Position numbers and translations under genes: made by a program. Below, one piece after another: positions 54,035 through 62,756 of a stretch of DNA of 64,000 bases. Under the pieces are notes generated by a model that did no database searches, was not told the DNA's origin, and saw only the letters and a program-made list of their open reading frames with translations. Source of the stretch: Roseibium sp. (GTDB lineage: Bacteria > Pseudomonadota > Alphaproteobacteria > Rhizobiales > Stappiaceae); assembly GCA_017643925.1 (NCBI GenBank), contig JAEPML010000010.1, positions 124,001 to 188,000 on the forward strand, given 5' to 3'. Numbering within the stretch: position 1 is the stretch's first letter; the number at the start of each line of letters is the position of its first letter.

Positions 54035-54238
54035 TCACAGGATCGGTCACAGTCCTGCAGAAACCCTAGTGTTTCCTTGGGGTTACAACGGATGACGAAT
54101 CCGTACCTACCTCAAATGGGACTGTGGCCGCGCCTAAAGAGCCGCCCGTTATTGCCGGTTCTATAGGGGGTATACGGGGGGGGTTGGGTATGTGCATATA
54201 TATATCCACCCTCACAGATTTTTTCTGGAAATATCTCA

Positions 54239-54787
54239 ATGTACAATCTCATATTTGACCTGAAAACCATAACAATCGGCGGCCAATTTGAACGGAGATT
54301 TAACGAAACAGATGGTGAAGATAGCACTTCTTACAGCGGCTTAAAAATCTTTGGTGACGGCGAAGTTGAGAACCCGAGTTTGGGAGACTTTGTTGGGCAT
54401 CACAATGGCTCGCTACTTCCTGATCCATTCAGCAAAATGTTCCTACACGATCCGGAAGTTCATTTCGCAGTGCACCAAGACAAACCTCCTGTGCTTAAAT
54501 TTCAAATGCCAGATGAAGTAAAAAAGCACCATGAAAACCTATGTGGAGCACTCAAAGAATCTCAGTATGGTTCGATTGTGTCACTGAATTTTTCTGAGGA
54601 TGCTTTTAATGATTTTTGGAAAGTTGTTGAACTGCACATTGCTAGTCCATTCACCACCAAAGTGCGTGTTTTTCTCAGTCAACTGAACTTTGATGCAGAA
54701 GCCTTTCTTCAAGTAAAGAGTTCAAATGACAAACACGTTGTGATTTTCGACGCAGTAACTTTTCAGCTTGTAACAATACCAGACTGA
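54239..54787 (+). CDS. Hypothetical protein
   Basis: This 182-residue acidic soluble protein is not recognised. It has no signal peptide, membrane helix or catalytic motif. It is AT-richer than the genes to its left and starts the accessory region. A G-run and an (AT)n stretch lie just upstream. Confidence 0.6.
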   Translation: MYNLIFDLKTITIGGQFERRFNETDGEDSTSYSGLKIFGDGEVENPSLGDFVGHHNGSLLPDPFSKMFLHDPEVHFAVHQDKPPVLKFQMPDEVKKHHENLCGALKESQYGSIVSLNFSEDAFNDFWKVVELHIASPFTTKVRVFLSQLNFDAEAFLQVKSSNDKHVVIFDAVTFQLVTIPD

Positions 54788-54860
54788 CAGTCTGTTTCAG
54801 TCCGCCCCAACCTCTCCAGCAAGTTACCGTCACAAAACCAATCATGCCGTCGCGCAGTCT

Positions 54861-55223
54861 CTACTGACGTCTTTGATCCATCTCTTGTTCGAGTAGGGTT
54901 TTCCTTCGATTCATCCAAAGAAACATTAGATGTATCGGGACCGCAACGGCCAACAAGAATAGACCTACTGAAACACATCCCCAAGTCAGATATGTTAACA
55001 AGCCGTCCGGTGAGAGTTTCCCTTTATGTAAGAGTGCCGACAGCACATAGCCCCCACCGAAAAGCATAAAGCCAAGCCACCCCCAAAGGTTCCGATGAAC
55101 TACAATGAAATCGTGGATCTCAGTAACGAGGTGGTACCGGCAATAAAGTTGCTCTTCGGAGTACTGCTCGAGATTGTCTGTTTCTGGCTTCCCGAAAGTC
55201 AGAAAATTCGCAAAATCGATCAT
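54861..55223 (-). CDS. Hypothetical membrane protein
   Basis: This 120-residue protein has a cytoplasmic N-terminus, helices at about 47-64 and 76-104, and a charged tail. The family is not recognised. It is the last of four minus-strand genes with similar composition. Confidence 0.6.
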   Translation of the reverse strand: MIDFANFLTFGKPETDNLEQYSEEQLYCRYHLVTEIHDFIVVHRNLWGWLGFMLFGGGYVLSALLHKGKLSPDGLLTYLTWGCVSVGLFLLAVAVPIHLMFLWMNRRKTLLEQEMDQRRQ

Positions 55224-55295
55224 CGTACGCAGCCCCCTTCAGCCTCCACCCAAGGCTTGACAGCCTACTGGTCAATTTCATTTGCAGACCACCAA

Positions 55296-55670
55296 TTATT
55301 CTAGGTCACACCATTCAGCCACATAACCGGGCGTCCACACCTTTGCCAGACCTTCCGAAATCAGCACAGAACCGGCACGTTTCCCATCGGGAAGAACTAC
55401 CCAGACCAACGGACGCTCGTAGCGATCCTGCTCGCCAGAATCGAACACTTTTACTCCTGGTTGGCTCAATAGCTCCTGCATCCGCACCTTGGCAGCTCTT
55501 CCAAGCTCAAGCTCTTGTTGGCATTTTGGCCGTGAAATCTCAGGGGTATCGTACCCAGAAACAAACGGTTTGCCGTCTCCCATATCTCTCATATTCACGC
55601 CATCACACTTGATGCTGTCACCGTCAATTGCGAGCAACGAAGCGCATATGAGAAGCGTTGCACCGTTCAT
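55296..55670 (-). CDS. SNase-like (thermonuclease-fold) protein
   Basis: The chosen start at 55670 gives 124 aa. It begins with a short hydrophobic leader (ATLLICASLLA), followed by IDGDSIKCDGVNMRDMG, YDTPEI, RYERPLVWVVLPDG, and LISEGLAKVW. These match the core strands of staphylococcal nuclease-like proteins. Of the catalytic residues, the first Asp (DGDS) and the E-R pair region are partly kept. The longer frame to 55874 overlaps the next gene and is not plausible. Confidence 0.7.
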   Translation of the reverse strand: MNGATLLICASLLAIDGDSIKCDGVNMRDMGDGKPFVSGYDTPEISRPKCQQELELGRAAKVRMQELLSQPGVKVFDSGEQDRYERPLVWVVLPDGKRAGSVLISEGLAKVWTPGYVAEWCDLE

Positions 55671-55723
55671 GACCGAGAGCCCATCGGAAGCGAGATTTCT
55701 TCTCGAAATGATTTCATTCTGCC

Positions 55724-56272
55724 TTATCTTTCCGAGATGTTTCCGTCTGTACTGATTGAAATGCCCAATCCCGAAGTGAGTTGTTCTGCCAGCCCTCCCC
55801 CCTGAATTTGATAGATTTCTCCCTTTATTCGAGGCACGTTCGCAACCGTTTTTTTCTGCAGCTGGCCAACACATTTCGTGTCACCGGCTTGTTTTTTCAC
55901 CTCATCAACTTGGGCGGCCAACAACAAATCAAGCTCTCCCTCTCCCAGCTGTTCGGTGGTACAGGTCGACAAAGACTGAAGGACCGAATTGGTTACCTTA
56001 GCGGCTTCGAAATACTCATCAGCAACCTGCCCGTAACCACACACACTGAGATTGTGAATTGCGACAGCGGAATCGAACAAACGTGCTTCCATCGACGCCC
56101 TTACGCAACCCGGCCCCTCTTTGCGGTAGTAAGGTTCCTGGGAGTATTTCCCGCACATAAAGTCAGTAATGATCACCTTCTTATCTTGAGAGACAGAGCA
56201 CGCAGCAAAGGTGACATCCGGCAACACAACAAGTAGGGAAACGAGTATTAACGCTCGTGTTGAGGGGCTCAT
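55724..56272 (-). CDS. Secreted hypothetical protein
   Basis: This 182-residue protein has a signal peptide (about 1-23, ending TFA) and about six cysteines in the mature part. A helical region (GEGELDLLLAAQVDEVKKQ) follows. The family is not recognised. It lies 11 nt from the Rap1a/Tai-like gene, so the two are probably co-transcribed. Confidence 0.65.
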   Translation of the reverse strand: MSPSTRALILVSLLVVLPDVTFAACSVSQDKKVIITDFMCGKYSQEPYYRKEGPGCVRASMEARLFDSAVAIHNLSVCGYGQVADEYFEAAKVTNSVLQSLSTCTTEQLGEGELDLLLAAQVDEVKKQAGDTKCVGQLQKKTVANVPRIKGEIYQIQGGGLAEQLTSGLGISISTDGNISER

Positions 56273-56283
56273 TTCATATCACC

Positions 56284-56637
56284 TTATTCACAAGGAAAAG
56301 TCTCCCTCAAAACTGACAACATGATTATCGGCGCTGCGTAGTGCCTAAGGTTTGGGTAAGTCTCCAGATGCTTAACTGCGATATCCCTCAACTGAGGAGT
56401 GACTAGGTTGTCCGGTGTGCAAGCCCATTTTGGCAAATGGCCATCCCTTTGAAGCACTGCTTGCAAATCCGACAGCCCCATTAGATATCCGATACAAACT
56501 GGGTGATCTTCTTTGCAGAGTTCGTAGAGCTTGTTTCCATCCATGAAGAAGTGAGACGGTTCCTGAGCCACACTCGTCTGAACGCTCATTAACAGTCCAA
56601 CGAATGCACTTCCAAGCAACAGGCGAAAGTTGATCAC
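56284..56637 (-). CDS. Rap1a/Tai-like secreted protein
   Basis: This protein of about 117 aa has a signal peptide (about 1-25). GNKLYELCK, CIGYLMGLSDL, CTPDNLVTPQLRDIAVKHLETYPNLRHYAAP and the final FPCE match the Rap1a/Tai immunity-protein family layout, including the cysteines. The GTG at 56637 follows a purine run (GAGGGGGGG). Members of this family are known as immunity proteins against T6SS amidases, but many lone homologues have no known partner. Confidence 0.75.
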   Translation of the reverse strand: MINFRLLLGSAFVGLLMSVQTSVAQEPSHFFMDGNKLYELCKEDHPVCIGYLMGLSDLQAVLQRDGHLPKWACTPDNLVTPQLRDIAVKHLETYPNLRHYAAPIIMLSVLRETFPCE

Positions 56638-56741
56638 CCCATCCCCCCCTCTTTGTACAGATGCGGTCACATCTTCAGTGGACTACCCCCCCATGTCAAC
56701 TCAGGGTTACATCCGACAGAAAACTGCGCGCGTGAATACAA

Positions 56742-56855
56742 ATGAAATTCATTGCAGTTTGTTTTTATTCGGTTTCCCACCACAGCAGTGCAACTCACTT
56801 GCTGCACCTAATAAATTGTAATCTTAGAAAGTTCGCCATATAGATGAAATTTCAT
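56742..56855. repeat. Two near-identical palindromes upstream of the DUF4145 gene
   Basis: ATGAAATTCAT (56742-56752) and ATGAAATTTCAT (56844-56855) are near-copies. The second is a perfect 12-bp palindrome 22 nt before the DUF4145 start. They suggest a bound regulator. Confidence 0.5.
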
Positions 56856-56877
56856 TTTTTGTTACACGAGTAGAATT

Positions 56878-57546
56878 ATGCACTTTGTTAGGTCCAACTC
56901 GAGTCCGGTTGAAGGCATTCGCATTAGTGCGAGGTGCCCACATTGCAGGCAGAATGGTACTTTTGAAAAACTGCCAAACTCGAAAGACGTTCAATGGATT
57001 AATCCGGCCAATAATGGTTTCCCTACCGAAAAATGGGCTGCAGGTCTCAGACAGTGTCCTAACCCAACTTGCAAAGGTCTGCTCTTTTTTGTTTACGATT
57101 TAGTCGCTGGAAACACCGTCACTTACCCTCCGGAAGTGATTGACTTCGACGGCACCAACCTACCGGCGAATATTCTCTCAACTCTAGAAGAAGCAATCAA
57201 ATGTCATGCGGCTGAGTGTTATCGAGCTGCTGCATTGATGGTCAGGCGTACCCTTGAAGAGCTCTGTGAAGATAAGGGAGCAAAGGGTTCGAATCTGAAG
57301 AAAAGGATTGGATCACTAAGTTCAGTTGCAGTTATTCCGACTGAGCTATTGTCTGCAGCAGATGAGTTGCGGATTCTTGGAAATGACGCAGCACACGTGA
57401 CTTTGAAAGACTACGACAAGGTAGGAAAAGAAGAGTCAGAGATTGCAATCGAATTGGCTAAAGAACTGCTGAAAGCAGTATATCAGTATTCTGCTCTACT
57501 CACACGTCTCAAAGGGTTAAAAAGCGCTTCGAACGATGAGGATTGA
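56878..57546 (+). CDS. DUF4145 domain protein with zinc ribbon
   Basis: This 222-residue protein has an N-terminal zinc ribbon (ARCPHC at about 19-24 and CPNPTC at about 60-65). The DUF4145 domain has the typical ALMVRRTLEELCEDKGAKG and LRILGNDAAH. DUF4145 occurs alone and fused to restriction and other defence proteins; here it stands alone beside a small membrane gene. Low GC and a weak ribosome site fit acquired DNA. Confidence 0.75.
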   Translation: MHFVRSNSSPVEGIRISARCPHCRQNGTFEKLPNSKDVQWINPANNGFPTEKWAAGLRQCPNPTCKGLLFFVYDLVAGNTVTYPPEVIDFDGTNLPANILSTLEEAIKCHAAECYRAAALMVRRTLEELCEDKGAKGSNLKKRIGSLSSVAVIPTELLSAADELRILGNDAAHVTLKDYDKVGKEESEIAIELAKELLKAVYQYSALLTRLKGLKSASNDED

Positions 57547-57692
57547 TGACTACAACAATCTCAGTCAGTTCAAACTCGTTTCCTGCAAGTTCCCTCTAGC
57601 TGGGCCTGAGATCCGTCCACCGTTTCAGTTCGACAAAACAATGAGTCAACAAAACCTAACTGCGAAGGAGCTGACCAATTACTGACACGAAA

Positions 57693-58205
57693 TTGCCTCC
57701 CCCAAAAAAGAAACTTGATGGAACTACTCTACAAATTTTTCTCGCATTGTTCTCTTGGATAGCGATAGTGGTTTTCCTCTACGCGTTCAAAGGCGATCCT
57801 CAAAGTGCGAAAACACCATTGCCCGATCGACACATTCCAAGCGAAATGGTGCAACTCGCAAACGGCTCAGAAGTGGACGTCCTCGGCTGGCATAGACCCC
57901 AATTTGAAAGTTCTTGGATCAGCGCAGTTTACTTGAGCGAAGGCTGGACTGAAATAGAAATAGAAGGACAATACTGCGAGATATTGATCGATGAAGACTA
58001 TTCGTATTGCGGTCGAAATGAAGACATCGAAGTTGAACATAGGGAAATCTTCGATCACTACACCGACATAATCTTCACATTTCGAAGTAAATCATACATG
58101 TATTGTGAAATTCCTCATGAAGTGGCATTAAGAATGCTGAGAGCAGAAAGCATAGGAAGTTTTTACCAAAATCAAATTAAAGGAAAATACTATTGCCAAT
58201 CCTAA
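57693..58205 (+). CDS. Hypothetical protein with one N-terminal membrane helix
   Basis: This frame encodes 170 aa from a TTG; an in-frame stop close upstream limits other starts. A basic N-terminus is followed by one helix (about 13-31) and an acidic domain with several cysteines and tyrosines. The family is not recognised, and the start is uncertain. Confidence 0.5.
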   Translation: MPPPKKKLDGTTLQIFLALFSWIAIVVFLYAFKGDPQSAKTPLPDRHIPSEMVQLANGSEVDVLGWHRPQFESSWISAVYLSEGWTEIEIEGQYCEILIDEDYSYCGRNEDIEVEHREIFDHYTDIIFTFRSKSYMYCEIPHEVALRMLRAESIGSFYQNQIKGKYYCQS

Positions 58206-58549
58206 AAAAGGACCAAGGGTACGTTTGTTTTGAGATTCAAAATAATATTCCACTATTCTTGCCTAGGTATCGCACACAAGCGGCTCTTCGATACTGTCAA
58301 CAGGCACCACGTTGAGAACAAGTTTGTTGGTCATTTGCTTGTCTCTATCCCAGTTCTGAAATGACACCCCCTTGCCGGGGTTGGACAAAGGGTTGTCAGT
58401 TTTGGGGTATCAGGGGAATGCGGTAGGGCTAATTGTGCCGTTCCCGAGGACATCAAGATTGCAATTCAGCTACAACCATTTGCTTTCGACCAGGCACCAG
58501 GTTACGGAACCACGCCTCATGTCTGGCGTCCAGTCGCAGAAATGTAGTT
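58206..58549. other. Intergenic region
   Basis: This stretch of about 340 nt lies between two convergent genes. No gene or strong hairpin is seen. Confidence 0.4.
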
Positions 58550-59842
58550 TCATTTGCTGTTTCTCCAGTCTTCGAAGATCCCGACCATGCGTTCTGACGG
58601 CAGGTACAGGGTGATAGGCTTGTTGTCCCGGATAGCGGAACGCCATACCCACTGAATGAGTTCAGTCAAAGCAAACTTGCCGGACGTGACATTGTACGTC
58701 TCGCCAATTTCCAGCCAACCTGTGTGGAGGTGGTTGGGATTTTGATCATAGAGGTAGATCAGGTGTGTGCAGTGTTTAAAATCATTCGTTCCCCGTGTCG
58801 TGTTGGGGACGAAGTTGACACCGCGAAACATTTTTGACTTCGTCGCGAAAGGCCCAGGTTCAGGACCAGATGTCTCACTTGGTCCCCTGCCGTTTTTGTA
58901 CCAAAGACGCTTTTTGCACGTCAGCATGACGTTGTTCAGATCAACGTCCTTGAGCTGCCCGTCTCTGAGAACTCTCAAGGCCGATTGCACACGCGGAGCA
59001 GTCTTGTTGCCTTTGACAGCGTACTTGTCCTGACTGCCGTCATTGAGCTTCACGCGAGACAGGGAAGGAATTGTCTTGACGGTGATCAACTCACGCGCCT
59101 TCCTCTTCCACTCTTCCTCAAGCGAAGGGTCAGAAATAATGGTTGGTTCCAGACCAATCTTCCTAAGGTAAGGTACCATCAAGGAACCTTCTGCCCGGTA
59201 GGTGTAAACTGTCAGGGAAGACCCAGCCATGAACAACTCAGGCGGAAACGTCCAAAGGAAATAGCCTGTGCTGATCTTGTAGAGACACCCAGCTTTTGCC
59301 TGCCGGTAGAGGTTGACGTTCAACACATCCTTGCACCCCTTCTCGGTCCCCTTCGCGACATAGTCGTGCCACTTCTGTGTTGGGGTTACCTTCTGGGTGA
59401 TAGGACACACGTCAGCGAAACCGTCGCCGATATAGAACTCCTGCCAGTCTTTTTCCTGGGGTCCAGATTCTCTGCGAACGACTGACAGCACTTCGTCAAC
59501 GATAATGTGGACCCCCTTGAGAAGTCCTTCGCGGGATAGCTCAAGAATGTCCACGAACAGGGCGTGTGTTGTGACCACATTTTCACCGCTCAACAGAAGA
59601 TCTCTGAGGCAGTCCTTCTTGGTTGGGTGGTGGTTCGTCGTGGGTTCCTTCAAGAAACCTTTGGCTTTTGTCTCATCCGTGTCCTCGATGAATCGCTTAA
59701 TCTCAGACAGGAGGGGAACCACGATCAGATATTGCTCATCGTGTTCGAGACTTTCGATAATTTCGGTAGTCTTACCGGAACCGCATGGGCGGTCGTGAAT
59801 TGTGACGTCAGGTAAGAACGTCAATTCGTTGCGAGGTGTCAT
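58550..59842 (-). CDS. SF2 helicase-like ATPase of mobile element
   Basis: This 430-residue protein has a P-loop RPCGSGKTT at about 19-27, a Walker B-like HIIVDEVLSVV at about 135-145, and near the C-terminus an LIQWVWRSAIRD stretch resembling motif VI. These fit DEAD/DEAH-type replication or repair helicases of phages and plasmids. No zinc, nuclease or primase domain is seen. It is separated from the tiny gene 3' of it by about 140 nt on the same strand. Confidence 0.7.
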   Translation of the reverse strand: MTPRNELTFLPDVTIHDRPCGSGKTTEIIESLEHDEQYLIVVPLLSEIKRFIEDTDETKAKGFLKEPTTNHHPTKKDCLRDLLLSGENVVTTHALFVDILELSREGLLKGVHIIVDEVLSVVRRESGPQEKDWQEFYIGDGFADVCPITQKVTPTQKWHDYVAKGTEKGCKDVLNVNLYRQAKAGCLYKISTGYFLWTFPPELFMAGSSLTVYTYRAEGSLMVPYLRKIGLEPTIISDPSLEEEWKRKARELITVKTIPSLSRVKLNDGSQDKYAVKGNKTAPRVQSALRVLRDGQLKDVDLNNVMLTCKKRLWYKNGRGPSETSGPEPGPFATKSKMFRGVNFVPNTTRGTNDFKHCTHLIYLYDQNPNHLHTGWLEIGETYNVTSGKFALTELIQWVWRSAIRDNKPITLYLPSERMVGIFEDWRNSK

Positions 59843-59985
59843 TGCACCTTCAACCTTTCTAGCTCATTGGCTTTGGGGGATTGCGCAAGACAGCCAAGGG
59901 ACTGCCGCGACTTACAGGCAGACACAGAAAAACCCCTGCAGCGGACTGAGGGGCTGTGTGTCTCGTTTGAAGTTTCGGATGCTCT

Positions 59986-60153
59986 TTACAGAGCGTGTTT
60001 GCGGTATGCCGCACTGATCAGGCTTTTGATGAGTGCCTGACGGGATGGCTTGGAGCCGGTCTTCTCTTCAATGATGTTCTGAAGAAAGATCAACGCTGAC
60101 CGGGTGTCGGGGGACACAGAGAAAGTCAACGTCTGGATCTTGTCCGTTTGCAT
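59986..60153 (-). CDS. Small DNA-binding-like protein (55 aa)
   Basis: The start at 60153 is chosen from the strong AAAGGAAG site. The 55-aa product (MQTDKIQTLTFSVSPDTRSA...) has a beta strand followed by two helices, the look of a ribbon-helix-helix regulator. The frame upstream to 60252 has no support. It is read with the helicase gene, just after the duplicated leader repeats. Function is inferred only. Confidence 0.6.
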   Translation of the reverse strand: MQTDKIQTLTFSVSPDTRSALIFLQNIIEEKTGSKPSRQALIKSLISAAYRKHAL

Positions 60154-60185
60154 TGGGACTTCCTTTCGGTTGGTGAGTGTTAAAG

Positions 60186-60480
60186 GAGGACTTTGATACT
60201 GATTGGCGGAAAGCGGTTGTTTCTCAGAAAACCGAGCTTTAATTCCACACATAGGGGAATGTTGATTATCTACATATTGTAGGACTTTACGCCTTATCGG
60301 CAGATGAGAGCCGGACTTGAGCGCACTGCCCTATGGCTCCACACATAGTGGAATTTTTCTTACAATCCGCAGAGATCCCCCGTCACCAAACCCTCTTCCG
60401 TTTAAGGGGAAGCTTGATCCTCATTGGTGAAAAGCTGCTGTTTGTCAGAAAATCGGTTTTTGTTTCTACAGAATGGGGAG
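60186..60480. repeat. Diverged duplicated leader with inverted repeats
   Basis: Segments starting near 60195 and 60416 (GAT-CT-ATTGG, then GAAAAGC-like and CAGAAAA-CG) match at 35 of 46 positions. TCCACACATAGGGGAAT (60244-60260) and TCCACACATAGTGGAAT (60338-60354) match at 16 of 17 and are near-palindromic. CTACATATTGTAG (60270-60282) is a perfect inverted repeat. They may be operators for the 55-aa protein or iteron-like origin sites. Confidence 0.6.
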
Positions 60481-60606
60481 TTCTACGAAACAATCCACCA
60501 GAAGAAATACTTCACTATTGAAGTATCCACAGTAAAATATAAATTTCCTTTGAAAAATTATTCAGTTCTCACAATCATTACCCCGATCACAACACGAGGT
60601 GAACAG
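60253..60606. other. Regulatory region of the helicase/BRO-N unit
   Basis: This noncoding stretch of about 350 nt is AT-rich and lies between the divergently read 55-aa and 54-aa genes. Besides the repeats, no gene is seen. Confidence 0.4.
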
Positions 60607-60771
60607 ATGTATACTTTCAAAGTCGAATTTATGGATGAAGACGGCAAGTTACTTCCCCGCTTTACCCGAAGAATGCAGGGGGAAACGCACTGGGATGTAT
60701 GTGTTCACGTTCTTACGAAGGTACTCAGACGGCTCAAAGGTGCGGTTGATTTCAATGTGACAGAGGTTTGA
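60607..60771 (+). CDS. Small hypothetical protein (54 aa)
   Basis: The ATG at 60607 has AGGTG upstream. The 54-aa product (MYTFKVEFMDEDGK...) looks like a small beta-rich protein with two hydrophobic strands. It is directly followed by the BRO-N gene with a 6-nt gap. Function unknown. Confidence 0.55.
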   Translation: MYTFKVEFMDEDGKLLPRFTRRMQGETHWDVCVHVLTKVLRRLKGAVDFNVTEV

Positions 60772-60777
60772 GTTCCC

Positions 60778-61080
60778 TTGTTTGAGATTCACACAATTCC
60801 CTTTGATGTAGCTACGAGTTTCCGCGTGGTGTTTATCAACGAGAAGCCGTGGTTTGAGATCGCCGATGTTAAAATGAAGCTGAACTACAATTCGATGAAA
60901 GAAATACAAGAACGATTGTCTGCAGCTGACCAACTGAAGGTTCAGCATGGGAAGACAACCTACATTCTTGTCTCAGAGAAAGCGCTGTACAGGCTTGCTC
61001 CTCGCACCACAATCCCTGCATTCAGCGACTTGAGAAATTGGGTAAAGCGCGATGTCATGGCGCTAGCCAAAAGGCAATAA
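60778..61080 (+). CDS. BRO-N domain protein
   Basis: This protein of about 100 aa starts with TTG at 60778 with no strong ribosome site. Segments FRVVFINEKPWFEIADV and ILVSEKALYRL fit the N-terminal BRO/antirepressor domain. It ends after the domain and has no C-terminal KilA-C region. It resembles phage antirepressors in truncated form. Confidence 0.65.
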   Translation: MFEIHTIPFDVATSFRVVFINEKPWFEIADVKMKLNYNSMKEIQERLSAADQLKVQHGKTTYILVSEKALYRLAPRTTIPAFSDLRNWVKRDVMALAKRQ

Positions 61081-61157
61081 AGTGCAGAGGAAAAGGTTTC
61101 GGCCATCGAGTTCGATGCCTATTTCCCGCCATCACCAACGCGCATCTTGTTGTCTGG

Positions 61158-62705
61158 CTACTTCCTCAGTTCAACAGAATATTGGGAACCGTCTTTGAGG
61201 GTCACATCCGCAATACCCTTGAAGTTCTTCAAGACCCTTCCGGGGTCATCAACAACCGCCTGATAGGAACCGAGGTTGAGAGACACATTCTCAACGATCC
61301 GGGCCAGTCTGGCTTGAAGTGCCTGACGGTTCTCCACTCTGTCCCTGTCGATGTTCTTGAAGATTTCCTCAAGGTCGTTCGGGTCAACTGCCCGTATCTT
61401 TGGGGTTTCGGTCTTCAGACGGGTCAACTCCCTGTCCATGTCATCCAGCTGTTCAGACAGGGTTTCCATTGATTGCTCATAGGTGGTTCTCAAGCGGTCA
61501 GAAGTCGCTGTTAGAGCGCGTTCTGTGGCTGTGTTGAGCTTGCCTTCAGCCACTTCAATCTGGCTCTCCAGAGTCTTTATTTTGCCCTCAGTTTCATCAA
61601 CAACCGGGACCACTTCCCGTTCTTCTGTGAGTTCGATGGCAAGGTTTGATAGGAGCGACTCTTCAAGGTAGTCCATCAGGATGACACCGTTGCCGCACTT
61701 GTCTTCCTTCACCCTGCTGCGATTGTCAGCACACTGGACGTACCGATAGGTTTTATTGGGTTTCTTGGTGGAAGACACGAACATTGGACCACCGCATTTT
61801 GCACAGGTCAAAGACCGGCTGAACAGGTTGGCGATATCGCCACGAACGGATGCAGGGTTCCGTCTGCGCTTTGCCTTCTGGTCTTCGAACAAGTCCCACT
61901 GGGTCTTTGTGATCACTGGTTCAAAGAAGTCTTCAGTCACCTCGTCACCAAACCGGACGGCACCATAGAGTGCAGGATTGTCCAAAATGTTTTGGACGTT
62001 GCTCTGTCTCCAGATGCTCCCCTTGGGGGTTGTGAAGCCTTCGCTGTTCAAGATGCTCGCTGTCTTCAGATAGCTGTTGCCCTCCCTGAACAAAGACACC
62101 AGACGTTCGACCACGGGGCGTTTGTCATCCAAGATCTGACGTGTTTCCCGGTCAATCCAGAAGGGGACAGATGCAAGCGGGATTTTCTCCCCTGCCTGCA
62201 AGCGTCTTGCCCGTGCCTTGTAGGCCTGTTTTACAGCGTGGGACTTCTGCTGGCTTTCTTGGTTCGCAGCTGAGAGGCCAATCAGGGATGTCAGGGGAAT
62301 GGCAGTGTTCTGATCGTAGATTGGTTTGTTGATGAATGTATCGTGCCGAGCGATGCCAAGCGTGATCCCTGAGACAATCAGATCCAGAAAGAGCATCATT
62401 GCATCACTGGCGTCCATGCGGGTCAGACGGCTGTAGTCGTCCACGATCAGGATGACATCTTTTGAGATTTCCCCAGTCTGATAGGACTCAATGAGACGGC
62501 CAAGCTGTGCCTTGACGTTGGACCCACGGAACGCTGAGACGCCTTGGTCCCTGATGGTGTCCACCAGTTCCAGCTTGTGCCTTCTGCAGAACTCCTGTGC
62601 CGTGCTGTCTTGTCGGTCTTGGCTGTCACCATCGTTCTGCTTGGTGGTGGACCAGCGCTGATAGGAGATTGCCCTTCGTCCGTGAAATTGTGTCGCGTCA
62701 ATCAT
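61158..62705 (-). CDS. Large serine recombinase
   Basis: From the ATG at 62705 (MIDATQFHGRRAISYQRWST) the protein is 515 aa. The resolvase domain has the nucleophile Ser at about 19 in YQRWST. The Recombinase domain (about 180-290) has LNSEGFTTPKGSIW and NPALYGAVRF, and the zinc ribbon has CAKCGGPM with a later CADN and CGNG. A coiled coil (about 390-460) completes a typical serine integrase. The open frame upstream to 63035 is antisense to the BRO-N remnant and is not used. It probably mobilises the region. Confidence 0.88.
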   Translation of the reverse strand: MIDATQFHGRRAISYQRWSTTKQNDGDSQDRQDSTAQEFCRRHKLELVDTIRDQGVSAFRGSNVKAQLGRLIESYQTGEISKDVILIVDDYSRLTRMDASDAMMLFLDLIVSGITLGIARHDTFINKPIYDQNTAIPLTSLIGLSAANQESQQKSHAVKQAYKARARRLQAGEKIPLASVPFWIDRETRQILDDKRPVVERLVSLFREGNSYLKTASILNSEGFTTPKGSIWRQSNVQNILDNPALYGAVRFGDEVTEDFFEPVITKTQWDLFEDQKAKRRRNPASVRGDIANLFSRSLTCAKCGGPMFVSSTKKPNKTYRYVQCADNRSRVKEDKCGNGVILMDYLEESLLSNLAIELTEEREVVPVVDETEGKIKTLESQIEVAEGKLNTATERALTATSDRLRTTYEQSMETLSEQLDDMDRELTRLKTETPKIRAVDPNDLEEIFKNIDRDRVENRQALQARLARIVENVSLNLGSYQAVVDDPGRVLKNFKGIADVTLKDGSQYSVELRK

Positions 62706-62726
62706 TTGGAGACAGCCCTCAAAATT

Positions 62727-62747
62727 CGTAACAAGTATATCGTTACG
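62727..62747. promoter_or_regulatory. Inverted repeat between recombinase and BRO-N remnant
   Basis: CGTAAC and GTTACG form a perfect 6-bp inverted repeat with a 9-nt spacer, about 20 nt upstream of the recombinase start. It could be an operator or the crossover region. Confidence 0.45.
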
Positions 62748-62756
62748 TCTGTACAC

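Noticed and set aside
54035..54238. tRNA gene as integration target at the left boundary
   Set aside because: No cloverleaf with T-loop and acceptor pairing could be formed by eye in this stretch.
54861..56637. Full type VI effector-immunity locus
   Set aside because: No VgrG, PAAR, Hcp or amidase effector is seen in the window; only the Rap1a/Tai-like fold suggests it.
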